From positions 1 through 64,000 of the forward strand of contig JBAIAA010000671.1 of the NCBI GenBank assembly GCA_037893245.1: DNA of 64,000 nt, given 5' to 3'. The first letter of the stretch is position 1; every line of letters starts with the position of its first letter. The notes under the pieces are model-generated. The model worked only from the letters and a program-made list of their open reading frames with translations. It was not told where the DNA came from and did no database searches. Positions 44,001 through 56,795 of this stretch are shown here, piece by piece. The DNA is from Crossaster papposus. Taxonomy: Eukaryota; Echinodermata; Asteroidea; Velatida; Solasteridae. A program made the translations under genes and the position numbers.

Positions 44001-44371
44001 AGAGTGACCTAGAGGAGTTGTGTTACGGGCTGTTCATAAAAGATGGCACACAATATTCTACAATCACGCGGTGGGTTGACGCTTGCAAGTGTGCGTTAGC
44101 GGGCAGTTAGTAACGGGCAGTTATTGTACCACATACGTTATTTCGGCTTTTGCACAAGATGGCTAAACCAACCTAACCCAAAAATTGCAAGCACAATACT
44201 AAAACCAACCCAACTGAAGTGATAGAAGAACCGATCTGACGCAACCAGAAGTCAGAAGGTTTGCACAACTTTATTATGCATTCTATGTGTACTATGTGTT
44301 CACAGTACTCATCAGCACACCCAAAAAAAAAATTGGCAAGAGGTTAAAACAGACGTGTCCGCACCGTGAGG
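41043..44371. other. AT-rich intergenic region, no gene recognised
   Basis: Short open frames only, all low-complexity. Contains a poly-G tract at about 43182-43193 and a 10-bp tandem repeat of TGACCT half-sites at 43955-44010. The 3' flanks of the + strand phosphoesterase gene and the - strand SYS1 gene face each other here. Confidence 0.55.
43955..44010. promoter_or_regulatory. Six TGACCT half-sites at 10-bp spacing (DR4-like array)
   Basis: TGACCT starts at 43955, 43965, 43975, 43985, 43995 and 44005, each separated by 4 bp (AGAG or CAAG). That is a tandem array of DR4-spaced AGGTCA elements on the minus strand, the spacing known for TR/LXR-type heterodimers. It may equally be a simple 10-bp minisatellite. 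It lies ~360 bp beyond the SYS1 stop codon. Confidence 0.4.
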
Positions 44372-45522
44372 TCATAAGTCGGACCGCGCCGCGGTGCTCA
44401 GTGGGATAGCCTTCATCTCGCTTCTCATGCACAGGAATTCGCCCAGCACCGTCATCATGGCGATGCAGACGATATTGAGCAGCCACCAGGAGACAGTGTG
44501 GGGGAACTGTCTGTTGTAGATCCAGCACGCTACCAGGTGAAGCAGGTGGACGGTGAAGGCAAAGTCAGTGCACTGCTTGGCTCTCCCGACGGCAACCCAT
44601 AATCCTAAGGCACTGCAAAATAAAGAGAAAAACTGGATCAGATTTATTGCATATTCCAGGCGTTCAAGCAGACCCAGGTAAACAAATACAAGAAAAGTAG
44701 AATCAAGGTTTTCAAAAAATTACGACTTTGCAGGGGAATCCCGGACCAGTCAATTGAGAGGATGTGGCCACACCAGACACATGGTACGAAGTTAAACACA
44801 CCGATTCATGACGTTATGGGGACATTCCAGGGTTCGTGTGCTTAAGGAAAACCTTTCTAAAACTCTAACATTTCTTTCGACCCAAATTTTTCAAAATCAC
44901 CCTAATATGTCTTCCTCTCCATTTCCTTTCTTTATACCCTAACCCAATTCTACCTCTAGACCCCTTTACTGGAGACCCAAAATGTTATGGGGACAGGAAA
45001 ATATCCCCACAACTCGGTGGGTTTTTTTCCAAAGAAACTGTCCCCATTATTGCTTGTAGATGTACATTAACCTTCTACATACAAGTACATGTACTTTTCT
45101 GGTACATGGCATAGTTACAAGGTCATGGGTTAAAGTTCAACTCACCATGTTAATGAATTCAAGACATACACTGCCACAATGGTCCGACCCTTGGAGTTGC
45201 CAAACTCTAAGCACTGTGTGGAAATAAACAAGTCATTTTGTTTATACAGTAATTTCCGGGCTACAAAAATAACCAAAATGCCACTTTTTTCTTTGCCCGC
45301 GATAATATGTTTACTCCGAAAAGATAAATTTCAAATACCAAACTGGCTTTATCTGCTAACCTCATACTTGAAGACTTGATCAAGAATCCTGGGATTGTCC
45401 AGCAATAAGTCGACCAAGACCAGCCAGAACCCATAGCAGACGTAGAAAGTGCACTGCATGGCAACAATCTGGGAGATTAGGAGGACGGGGTCCCAGACGT
45501 GGCTCCGGAACATTCCCACCAT
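44372..45522 (-). CDS. SYS1: SYS1 Golgi integral membrane protein
   Basis: Three exons, phases 0 and 2: 45522-45361, 45213-45146, 44612-44372; 156 aa, the length of human SYS1. Conserved blocks: FRSHVWDPVLLISQIVAMQ near the N-terminus, LDQ.F at the exon 1/2 region, NSLTCALGL across the exon 2/3 junction, KQC.DF..TVH..HL..CW.Y, TVSWWLLN, GE.LCMR.E.K.IPL near the C-terminus. Four TM helices fit. Known role: SYS1 resides in the trans-Golgi and recruits the ARL3/ARFRP1 GTPase, hence golgins, for membrane traffic. The start is set by homology at the ATG 45522; an upstream in-frame extension to 45591 crosses a poly-G tract and is judged non-coding. Single-copy housekeeping gene, useful as an orthology anchor. 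Confidence 0.95.
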
Positions 45523-46970
45523 GGCGACAGGGGGGGGGGGGGTTCGAGAGTTCGGGAAAGTGATGAGGAAGCGTTGGTTCTGATAATTCAAACGCGCTTC
45601 GGGTGTTGGTGTGAACTGGGAGATTCCTTACACTGTATTTACATGTAGATGTACATACGCAGCACGGCAGTAGTGTTCGCTTTAACCACGTATGAAACCA
45701 ATATGGCAGTCCAATCCTGTTGTATCTGTCATCTCAACGAACCTGTGTGAAAAGAAAACAAATGAGCATTCTGCTTTCCTCAAGTTTCGCCTCATGAAAA
45801 TAGAATGCTCTTTTAGTTAAATGGTTTGTGTGTAATAAATTATCTTTGTTGACTTTGAATGAATTTTAAGAAAATGCATACAATGGTTTTTACTAATCGA
45901 ACTGTAGATAAAAACATTGATTAGTCCTTACACTTATTTCTCGCAACCATTCTTAGAAAACTTAAGACATTTTGTCCCATCCCGTATATTAATATTTTCT
46001 ATACATTATCCTTGCCTCATCTTGACCTTCAATATGGTATATACTTGCTTGGGGAAATACTCACAAAACCTATCTTGATAGGTTGCTCGTTATTCAAAAG
46101 TAATCCTTAACCCATTCCTATATTTTGTATTTATTATAATACATGAATATTAGATTAACTAGTGCTTTTAAGTTTTATATACTGGCTGGAAATGGAATGA
46201 CCTAAAAAATATAATAAAATATTTCGATATTATTAACAATAACATACATAATCATACAGTTCAGAGACAAAATGATACGTTATCCCATCCTTGCCTCACC
46301 TCATAAAACCTACCTTGATAGGTTGCTCGTTATTCAAAAGAAAGAAGTACCATTCAAATATCAGCAATAAACAAAAATATCCTGACGTTTGACTAAATAA
46401 GTTTGTCCTTCACAGTCTGAGTCATCATGCATGCCACGCACGAAATAACCTGCTGGAGCTGTACGGTCTTTGGTAATACCGCCCTCTTGTGACAAGCACT
46501 GAGTGTTGGTCTGGCTCCCTGACTTGACAATACCAAGAAGTTTAATAATAGTCAAAAATGTTTTGCGCATGCGTTGTGTCGTAGCAACAATTTTTAGCAT
46601 CAACTTGTCATTAATTTTGTCAAGAAGATCATCGGCGTAGCCGTAGGCCCAAATAAAAAATGTTTCTGGAGATTTTATTTTTACCTAGTCCAGAGCCTTA
46701 ACGTTAATAATATATAGTTAGCCCTACAAATGAATGTTTGTGAGTGCGATATGCAGGTGAAGATTGATCCCCACTCGCGGTCGGGCATCACCTGACTGAA
46801 CCTAGCCGCGTTCTCAGCCGCGTTCTCCAGCCGCGGTCTCAGCCGCGGTTTCAGCCGCGTTCTCAGCCGCGGTTTCCAAATCTCAAATGGATAGAGTAAA
46901 GGGTGGTCAAAACTGTGTTTTTTTATTTCAGGAGTTCTGAGACTATGGCAACGAAATTTTTCATTTTGCA
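45523..46970. other. Intergenic between SYS1 and satellite array
   Basis: SYS1 promoter side. Holds a duplicated AAACCTA.CTTGATAGGTTG segment (about 46066 and 46304) and a 12-13-bp minisatellite at 46804-46876. No gene recognised; short minus-strand frames here have no features. Confidence 0.5.
46804..46876. repeat. AGCCGCG minisatellite, 12-13-bp period
   Basis: AGCCGCG recurs at 46804, 46816, 46829, 46841, 46853 and 46865 with TTCTC or GTCTC/GTTTC spacers. CpG-rich, about 100 bp left of the satellite array, and so possibly part of the same terminal structure. Confidence 0.85.
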
Positions 46971-46974
46971 TAAA

Positions 46975-49900
46975 AATAATTTGTATTTTACGGTGTAATC
47001 TATCTTATCCATCTCTTTGGCAGAACAAATTTTGGAGGGAGCCAATTCGGTCCACTAATTAGGTCTTAATTAAAAGTCTAATGAGGAAGCTCAGTTTTCC
47101 ACTCAAAAAGTGCATAAAAATGAATACGGCTGACACTAAGACCACTTTAAAAGTAAATGTACACCACATAGTTGCACAAATGTGCATTTTTATTACATAA
47201 TCCGTTTTATGTATCCTTTAGGCAGAGCAAATTTTGGAGGGGGCCGATTCGGTCCACTAATGAGGTCTTAATTATAAGTCTAATGAGGAAGCTCAGTTTT
47301 CCACTCAAAAAGTGCATAAAAATGAATACGGCTGACAATAAGACCACTTTAAAAGTAAATGTACACCACATAGTTTCACAAATGTTCATTTTTATAACAT
47401 AATCCCTTTTATCCATCTCTTAGGCAGATCTAATTTTGGAGGGGGTCAATTCGGTCGACTAATTAGGTTTTAATTAAAGGCCTAATGAGGAAGGTTCAGT
47501 TTCCTCTCTAAAATGCAGACAAATGAATACGGCTGACACTAAGACCACTTTAAAAGTAAATGTACACCACATAGTTTCACAAATGTTCATTTTTATAACA
47601 TAATCCCTTTTATCCATCTCTTAGGCAGATCTAATTTTGGAGGGGGTCAATTCGGTCGACTAATTAGGTTTTAATTAAAGGCCTTATGAGGAAGGTTCAG
47701 TTTCCTCTCTAAAATGCAGACAAATGAATACGGCTGACACTAAGATCACTTTAAAAGTAAATGTACACCACATAGTTTCACAAATGTTCATTTTTATTAC
47801 ATAATCCCTTTTATCCATCTCTTAGGCAGATCTAATTTTGGAGGGGGTCAATTCGGTCGACTAATTAGGTTTTAATTAAAGGCCTAATGAGGAAGGTTCA
47901 GTTTCCTCTCTAAAATGCAGACAAATGAATACGGCTGACACTAAGACCACTTTAAAAGTAAATGTACACCACATAGTTTCACAAATGTTCATTTTTATTA
48001 CATAATCCGTTTTATTCACCCTTTAGGCAGATCTAATTTTGGAGGGGGCCAATTCGGTCCACTAATTAGGTCTTAATTAAAGACCTAATGAGAAGGTTCA
48101 GTTTCCTCTCTAAAATGCAGACAAATGAATACGGCTGACACTAAGATCACTTTAAAAGTAAATGTACACCACATAGTTTCACAAATGTGCATTTTTATTA
48201 CATAATCCGTTTTATGTATCCTTTAGGCAGAGCAAATTTTGGAGGGGGCCGATTCGGTCCACTAATGAGGTCTTAATTATAAGTCTAATGAGGAAGCTCA
48301 GTTTTCCACTCAAAAAGTGCATAAAAATGAATACGGCTGACACTAAGACCACTTTAAAAGTAAATGTACACCACATAGTTGCACAAATGTGCATTTTTAT
48401 TACATAATCCGTTTTATGTATCCTTTAGGCAGAGCAAATTTTGGAGGGGGCCAATTCGGTCCACTAATGAGGTCTTAATTATAAGTCTAATGAGGAAGCT
48501 CAGTTTTCCACTCAAAAAGTGCATAAAAATGAATACGGCTGACACTAAGACCACTTTAAAAGTAAATGTACACCACATAGTTTCACAAATGTTCATTTTT
48601 ATTACATAATCCGTTTTATTCACCCTTTAGGCAGATCTAATTTTTTTTGGGGGCCGATTCGGTCCACTAATTAGGTCTTAATTAAAGACCTAATGAGAAG
48701 GTTCAGTTTCCTCTCTAAAATGCAGACAAATGAATACGGCTGACAATAAGACCACTTTAAAAGTAAATGTACACCACATAGTTTCACAAATGTTCATTTT
48801 TATTACATAATCCCTTTTATCCATCTCTTAGGCAGATCTAATTTTGGAGGGGGTCAATTCGGTCGACTAATTAGGTTTTAATTAAAGGCCTAATGAGGAA
48901 GGTTCAGTTTCCTCTCTAAAATGCAGACAAATGAATACGGCTGACACTAAGACCACTTTAAAAGTAAATGTACACCACATAGTTTCACAAATGTTCATTT
49001 TTATTACATAATCCCTTTTATCCATCTCTTAGGCAGATCTAATTTTGGAGGGGGTCAATTCGGTCGACTAATTAGGTTTTAATTAAAGGCCTAATGAGAA
49101 GGTTCAGTTTCCTCTCTAAAATGCAGACAAATGAATACGGCTGACACTAAGATCACTTTAAAAGTAAATGTACACCACATAGTTTCACAAATGTGCATTT
49201 TTATTACACAATCCATTTTATGTATCCTTTAGGCAGATCTAATTTTGGAGGGGGTCAATTCGGTCGACTAATTAGGTTTTAATTAAAGGCCTAATGAGGA
49301 AGGTTCAGTTTCCTCTCTAAAATGCAGACAAATGAATACGGCTGACACTAAGATCACTTTAAAAGTAAATGTACACCACATAGTTGCACAAATGTGCATT
49401 TTTATTACATAATCCGTTTTATGTATCCTTTAGGCAGAGCAAATTTTGGAGGGGGCCGATTCGGTCCACTAATGAGGTCTTAATTATAAGTCTAATGAGG
49501 AAGCTCAGTTTTCCACTCAAAAAGTGCATAAAAATGAATACGGCTGACAATAAGACCACTTTAAAAGTAAATGTACACCACATAGTTTCACAAATGTTCA
49601 TTTTTATAACATAATCCCTTTTATCCATCTCTTAGGCAGATCTAATTTTGGAGGGGGTCAATTCGGTCGACTAATTAGGTTTTAATTAAAGGCCTAATGA
49701 GGAAGGTTCAGTTTCCTCTCTAAAATGCAGACAAATGAATACGGCTGACACTAAGACCACTTTAAAAGTAAATGTACACCACATAGTTTCACAAATGTTC
49801 ATTTTTATAACATAATCCCTTTTATCCATCTCTTAGGCAGATCTAATTTTGGAGGGGGTCAATTCGGTCGACTAATTAGGTTTTAATTAAAGGCCTAATG

Positions 49901-52900
49901 AGGAAGGTTCAGTTTCCTCTCTAAAATGCAGACAATACGGCTGACACTAAGATCACTTTAAAAGTAAATGTACACCACATAGTTTCACAAATGTTCATTT
50001 TTATTACATAATCCCTTTTATCCATCTCTTAGGCAGATCTAATTTTGGAGGGGGTCAATTCGGTCGACTAATTAGGTTTTAATTAAAGGCCTAATGAGGA
50101 AGGTTCAGTTTCCTCTCTAAAATGCAGACAAATGAATACGGCTGACACTAAGACCACTTTAAAAGTAAATGTACACCACATAGTTTCACAAATGTTCATT
50201 TTTATTACATAATCCCTTTTATCCATCTCTTAGGCAGATCTAATTTTGGAGGGGGTCAATTCGGTCGACTAATTAGGTTTTAATTAAAGGCCTAATGAGA
50301 AGGTTCAGTTTCCTCTCTAAAATGCAGACAAATGAATACGGCTGACACTAAGATCACTTTAAAAGTAAATGTACACCACATAGTTTCACAAATGTGCATT
50401 TTTATTACACAATCCATTTTATGTATCCTTTAGGCAGATCTAATTTTGGAGGGGGTCAATTCGGTCGACTAATTAGGTTTTAATTAAAGGCCTAATGAGG
50501 AAGGTTCAGTTTCCTCTCTAAAATGCAGACAAATGAATACGGCTGACACTAAGATCACTTTAAAAGTAAATGTACACCACATAGTTGCACAAATGTGCAT
50601 TTTTATTACATAATCCGTTTTATGTATCCTTTAGGCAGAGCAAATTTTGGAGGGGGCCGATTCGGTCCACTAATGAGGTCTTAATTATAAGTCTAATGAG
50701 GAAGCTCAGTTTTCCACTCAAAAAGTGCATAAAAATGAATACGGCTGACAATAAGACCACTTTAAAAGTAAATGTACACCACATAGTTTCACAAATGTTC
50801 ATTTTTATAACATAATCCCTTTTATCCATCTCTTAGGCAGATCTAATTTTGGAGGGGGTCAATTCGGTCGACTAATTAGGTTTTAATTAAAGGCCTAATG
50901 AGGAAGGTTCAGTTTCCTCTCTAAAATGCAGACAAATGAATACGGCTGACACTAAGACCACTTTAAAAGTAAATGTACACCACATAGTTTCACAAATGTT
51001 CATTTTTATAACATAATCCCTTTTATCCATCTCTTAGGCAGATCTAATTTTGGAGGGGGTCAATTCGGTCGACTAATTAGGTTTTAATTAAAGGCCTTAT
51101 GAGGAAGGTTCAGTTTCCTCTCTAAAATGCAGACAAATGAATACGGCTGACACTAAGATCACTTTAAAAGTAAATGTACACCACATAGTTTCACAAATGT
51201 TCATTTTTATTACATAATCCCTTTTATCCATCTCTTAGGCAGATCTAATTTTGGAGGGGGTCAATTCGGTCGACTAATTAGGTTTTAATTAAAGGCCTAA
51301 TGAGGAAGGTTCAGTTTCCTCTCTAAAATGCAGACAAATGAATACGGCTGACACTAAGACCACTTTAAAAGTAAATGTACACCACATAGTTTCACAAATG
51401 TTCATTTTTATTACATAATCCGTTTTATTCACCCTTTAGGCAGATCTAATTTTGGAGGGGGCCAATTCGGTCCACTAATTAGGTCTTAATTAAAGACCTA
51501 ATGAGAAGGTTCAGTTTCCTCTCTAAAATGCAGACAAATGAATACGGCTGACACTAAGATCACTTTAAAAGTAAATGTACACCACATAGTTTCACAAATG
51601 TGCATTTTTATTACATAATCCGTTTTATGTATCCTTTAGGCAGAGCAAATTTTGGAGGGGGCCGATTCGGTCCACTAATGAGGTCTTAATTATAAGTCTA
51701 ATGAGGAAGCTCAGTTTTCCACTCAAAAAGTGCATAAAAATGAATACGGCTGACACTAAGACCACTTTAAAAGTAAATGTACACCACATAGTTGCACAAA
51801 TGTGCATTTTTATTACATAATCCGTTTTATGTATCCTTTAGGCAGAGCAAATTTTGGAGGGGGCCAATTCGGTCCACTAATGAGGTCTTAATTATAAGTC
51901 TAATGAGGAAGCTCAGTTTTCCACTCAAAAAGTGCATAAAAATGAATACGGCTGACACTAAGACCACTTTAAAAGTAAATGTACACCACATAGTTTCACA
52001 AATGTTCATTTTTATTACATAATCCGTTTTATTCACCCTTTAGGCAGATCTAATTTTTTTGGGGGGCCGATTCGGTCCACTAATTAGGTCTTAATTAAAG
52101 ACCTAATGAGAAGGTTCAGTTTCCTCTCTAAAATGCAGACAAATGAATACGGCTGACAATAAGACCACTTTAAAAGTAAATGTACACCACATAGTTTCAC
52201 AAATGTTCATTTTTATTACATAATCCCTTTTATCCATCTCTTAGGCAGATCTAATTTTGGAGGGGGTCAATTCGGTCGACTAATTAGGTTTTAATTAAAG
52301 GCCTAATGAGGAAGGTTCAGTTTCCTCTCTAAAATGCAGACAAATGAATACGGCTGACACTAAGACCACTTTAAAAGTAAATGTACACCACATAGTTTCA
52401 CAAATGTTCATTTTTATTACATAATCCCTTTTATCCATCTCTTAGGCAGATCTAATTTTGGAGGGGGTCAATTCGGTCGACTAATTAGGTTTTAATTAAA
52501 GGCCTAATGAGAAGGTTCAGTTTCCTCTCTAAAATGCAGACAAATGAATACGGCTGACACTAAGATCACTTTAAAAGTAAATGTACACCACATAGTTTCA
52601 CAAATGTGCATTTTTATTACACAATCCATTTTATGTATCCTTTAGGCAGAGCAAATTTTGGAGGGGGCCGATTCGGTCCACTAATGAGGTCTTAATTATA
52701 AGTCTAATGAGGAAGCTCAGTTTTCCACTCAAAAAGTGCATAAAAATGAATACGGCTGACACTAAGACCACTTTAAAAGTAAATGTACACCACATAGTTG
52801 CACAAATGTGCATTTTTATTACATAATCCGTTTTATGTATCCTTTAGGCAGAGCAAATTTTGGAGGGGGCCAATTCGGTCCACTAATGAGGTCTTAATTA

Positions 52901-55900
52901 TAAGTCTAATGAGGAAGCTCAGTTTTCCACTCAAAAAGTGCATAAAAATGAATACGGCTGACACTAAGACCACTTTAAAAGTAAATGTACACCACATAGT
53001 TTCACAAATGTTCATTTTTATTACATAATCCGTTTTATTCACCCTTTAGGCAGATCTAATTTTTTTTGGGGGCCGATTCGGTCCACTAATTAGGTCTTAA
53101 TTAAAGACCTAATGAGAAGGTTCAGTTTCCTCTCTAAAATGCAGACAAATGAATACGGCTGACAATAAGACCACTTTAAAAGTAAATGTACACCACATAG
53201 TTTCACAAATGTTCATTTTTATTACATAATCCCTTTTATCCATCTCTTAGGCAGATCTAATTTTGGAGGGGGTCAATTCGGTCGACTAATTAGGTTTTAA
53301 TTAAAGGCCTAATGAGGAAGGTTCAGTTTCCTCTCTAAAATGCAGACAAATGAATACGGCTGACACTAAGACCACTTTAAAAGTAAATGTACACCACATA
53401 GTTTCACAAATGTTCATTTTTATTACATAATCCCTTTTATCCATCTCTTAGGCAGATCTAATTTTGGAGGGGGTCAATTCGGTCGACTAATTAGGTTTTA
53501 ATTAAAGGCCTAATGAGAAGGTTCAGTTTCCTCTCTAAAATGCAGACAAATGAATACGGCTGACACTAAGATCACTTTAAAAGTAAATGTACACCACATA
53601 GTTTCACAAATGTGCATTTTTATTACACAATCCATTTTATGTATCCTTTAGGCAGATCTAATTTTGGAGGGGGTCAATTCGGTCGACTAATTAGGTTTTA
53701 ATTAAAGGCCTAATGAGGAAGGTTCAGTTTCCTCTCTAAAATGCAGACAAATGAATACGGCTGACACTAAGATCACTTTAAAAGTAAATGTACACCACAT
53801 AGTTGCACAAATGTGCATTTTTATTACATAATCCGTTTTATGTATCCTTTAGGCAGAGCAAATTTTGGAGGGGGCCGATTCGGTCCACTAATGAGGTCTT
53901 AATTATAAGTCTAATGAGGAAGCTCAGTTTTCCACTCAAAAAGTGCATAAAAATGAATACGGCTGACAATAAGACCACTTTAAAAGTAAATGTACACCAC
54001 ATAGTTTCACAAATGTTCATTTTTATAACATAATCCCTTTTATCCATCTCTTAGGCAGATCTAATTTTGGAGGGGGTCAATTCGGTCGACTAATTAGGTT
54101 TTAATTAAAGGCCTAATGAGGAAGGTTCAGTTTCCTCTCTAAAATGCAGACAAATGAATACGGCTGACACTAAGACCACTTTAAAAGTAAATGTACACCA
54201 CATAGTTTCACAAATGTTCATTTTTATAACATAATCCCTTTTATCCATCTCTTAGGCAGATCTAATTTTGGAGGGGGTCAATTCGGTCGACTAATTAGGT
54301 TTTAATTAAAGGCCTTATGAGGAAGGTTCAGTTTCCTCTCTAAAATGCAGACAAATGAATACGGCTGACACTAAGATCACTTTAAAAGTAAATGTACACC
54401 ACATAGTTTCACAAATGTTCATTTTTATTACATAATCCCTTTTATCCATCTCTTAGGCAGATCTAATTTTGGAGGGGGTCAATTCGGTCGACTAATTAGG
54501 TTTTAATTAAAGGCCTAATGAGGAAGGTTCAGTTTCCTCTCTAAAATGCAGACAAATGAATACGGCTGACACTAAGACCACTTTAAAAGTAAATGTACAC
54601 CACATAGTTTCACAAATGTTCATTTTTATTACATAATCCGTTTTATTCACCCTTTAGGCAGATCTAATTTTGGAGGGGGCCAATTCGGTCCACTAATTAG
54701 GTCTTAATTAAAGACCTAATGAGAAGGTTCAGTTTCCTCTCTAAAATGCAGACAAATGAATACGGCTGACACTAAGATCACTTTAAAAGTAAATGTACAC
54801 CACATAGTTTCACAAATGTGCATTTTTATTACATAATCCGTTTTATGTATCCTTTAGGCAGAGCAAATTTTGGAGGGGGCCGATTCGGTCCACTAATGAG
54901 GTCTTAATTATAAGTCTAATGAGGAAGCTCAGTTTTCCACTCAAAAAGTGCATAAAAATGAATACGGCTGACACTAAGACCACTTTAAAAGTAAATGTAC
55001 ACCACATAGTTGCACAAATGTGCATTTTTATTACATAATCCGTTTTATGTATCCTTTAGGCAGAGCAAATTTTGGAGGGGGCCAATTCGGTCCACTAATG
55101 AGGTCTTAATTATAAGTCTAATGAGGAAGCTCAGTTTTCCACTCAAAAAGTGCATAAAAATGAATACGGCTGACACTAAGACCACTTTAAAAGTAAATGT
55201 ACACCACATAGTTTCACAAATGTTCATTTTTATTACATAATCCGTTTTATTCACCCTTTAGGCAGATCTAATTTTTTTGGGGGGCCGATTCGGTCCACTA
55301 ATTAGGTCTTAATTAAAGACCTAATGAGAAGGTTCAGTTTCCTCTCTAAAATGCAGACAAATGAATACGGCTGACAATAAGACCACTTTAAAAGTAAATG
55401 TACACCACATAGTTTCACAAATGTTCATTTTTATTACATAATCCCTTTTATCCATCTCTTAGGCAGATCTAATTTTGGAGGGGGTCAATTCGGTCGACTA
55501 ATTAGGTTTTAATTAAAGGCCTAATGAGGAAGGTTCAGTTTCCTCTCTAAAATGCAGACAAATGAATACGGCTGACACTAAGACCACTTTAAAAGTAAAT
55601 GTACACCACATAGTTTCACAAATGTTCATTTTTATTACATAATCCCTTTTATCCATCTCTTAGGCAGATCTAATTTTGGAGGGGGTCAATTCGGTCGACT
55701 AATTAGGTTTTAATTAAAGGCCTAATGAGAAGGTTCAGTTTCCTCTCTAAAATGCAGACAAATGAATACGGCTGACACTAAGATCACTTTAAAAGTAAAT
55801 GTACACCACATAGTTTCACAAATGTGCATTTTTATTACACAATCCATTTTATGTATCCTTTAGGCAGATCTAATTTTGGAGGGGGTCAATTCGGTCGACT

Positions 55901-56795
55901 AATTAGGTTTTAATTAAAGGCCTAATGAGGAAGGTTCAGTTTCCTCTCTAAAATGCAGACAAATGAATACGGCTGACACTAAGATCACTTTAAAAGTAAA
56001 TGTACACCACATAGTTGCACAAATGTGCATTTTTATTACATAATCCGTTTTATGTATCCTTTAGGCAGAGCAAATTTTGGAGGGGGCCGATTCGGTCCAC
56101 TAATGAGGTCTTAATTATAAGTCTAATGAGGAAGCTCAGTTTTCCACTCAAAAAGTGCATAAAAATGAATACGGCTGACAATAAGACCACTTTAAAAGTA
56201 AATGTACACCACATAGTTTCACAAATGTTCATTTTTATAACATAATCCCTTTTATCCATCTCTTAGGCAGATCTAATTTTGGAGGGGGTCAATTCGGTCG
56301 ACTAATTAGGTTTTAATTAAAGGCCTAATGAGGAAGGTTCAGTTTCCTCTCTAAAATGCAGACAAATGAATACGGCTGACACTAAGACCACTTTAAAAGT
56401 AAATGTACACCACATAGTTTCACAAATGTTCATTTTTATAACATAATCCCTTTTATCCATCTCTTAGGCAGATCTAATTTTGGAGGGGGTCAATTCGGTC
56501 GACTAATTAGGTTTTAATTAAAGGCCTAATGAGGAAGGTTCAGTTTCCTCTCTAAAATGCAGACAATACGGCTGACACTAAGATCACTTTAAAAGTAAAT
56601 GTACACCACATAGTTTCACAAATGTTCATTTTTATTACATAATCCCTTTTATCCATCTCTTAGGCAGATCTAATTTTGGAGGGGGTCAATTCGGTCGACT
56701 AATTAGGTTTTAATTAAAGGCCTAATGAGGAAGGTTCAGTTTCCTCTCTAAAATGCAGACAAATGAATACGGCTGACACTAAGACCACTTTAAAA
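46975..56795. repeat. ~201-bp satellite array with 5-mer/6-mer higher-order units
   Basis: About 49 direct monomers of 200-202 bp. Two main types: one with GGCAGAGCAAATTTTGGAGG plus CTCAAAAAGTGCATAAAAATG, one with GGCAGATCTAATTTTGGAGG plus CAATTCGGTCGACTAATTAG. The variant GTTGCACAAATG marks unit starts at about 47172, 48379, 49384, 50585, 51792, 52798, 53803, 55010 and 56015, i.e. spacings 1207, 1005, 1201, 1207, 1006, 1005, 1207, 1005 bp (six- and five-monomer units). Diagnostic variants (CCTTATGAGG; a run of 7-8 T before GGGG; GACAATACGG lacking 6 bp at 49931 and 56562) give unit order A B C A B B A B C, the last truncated. The leftmost monomer is diverged. The right end falls inside the transposase-like frame. 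The open 69/76-aa frames repeated in it are by-products. Confidence 0.97.

Noticed and set aside
47172-56259. Recurring 60-76-codon frames on both strands of the satellite
   Set aside because: The same frame repeats in each higher-order unit, overlaps a frame on the other strand, and has no domain or start context; it is a by-product of monomer sequence.
40401-56795. CRISPR-like direct repeats
   Set aside because: The 20-bp units have no spacers and the 201-bp units are contiguous satellite monomers; the genome is eukaryotic with spliced genes.
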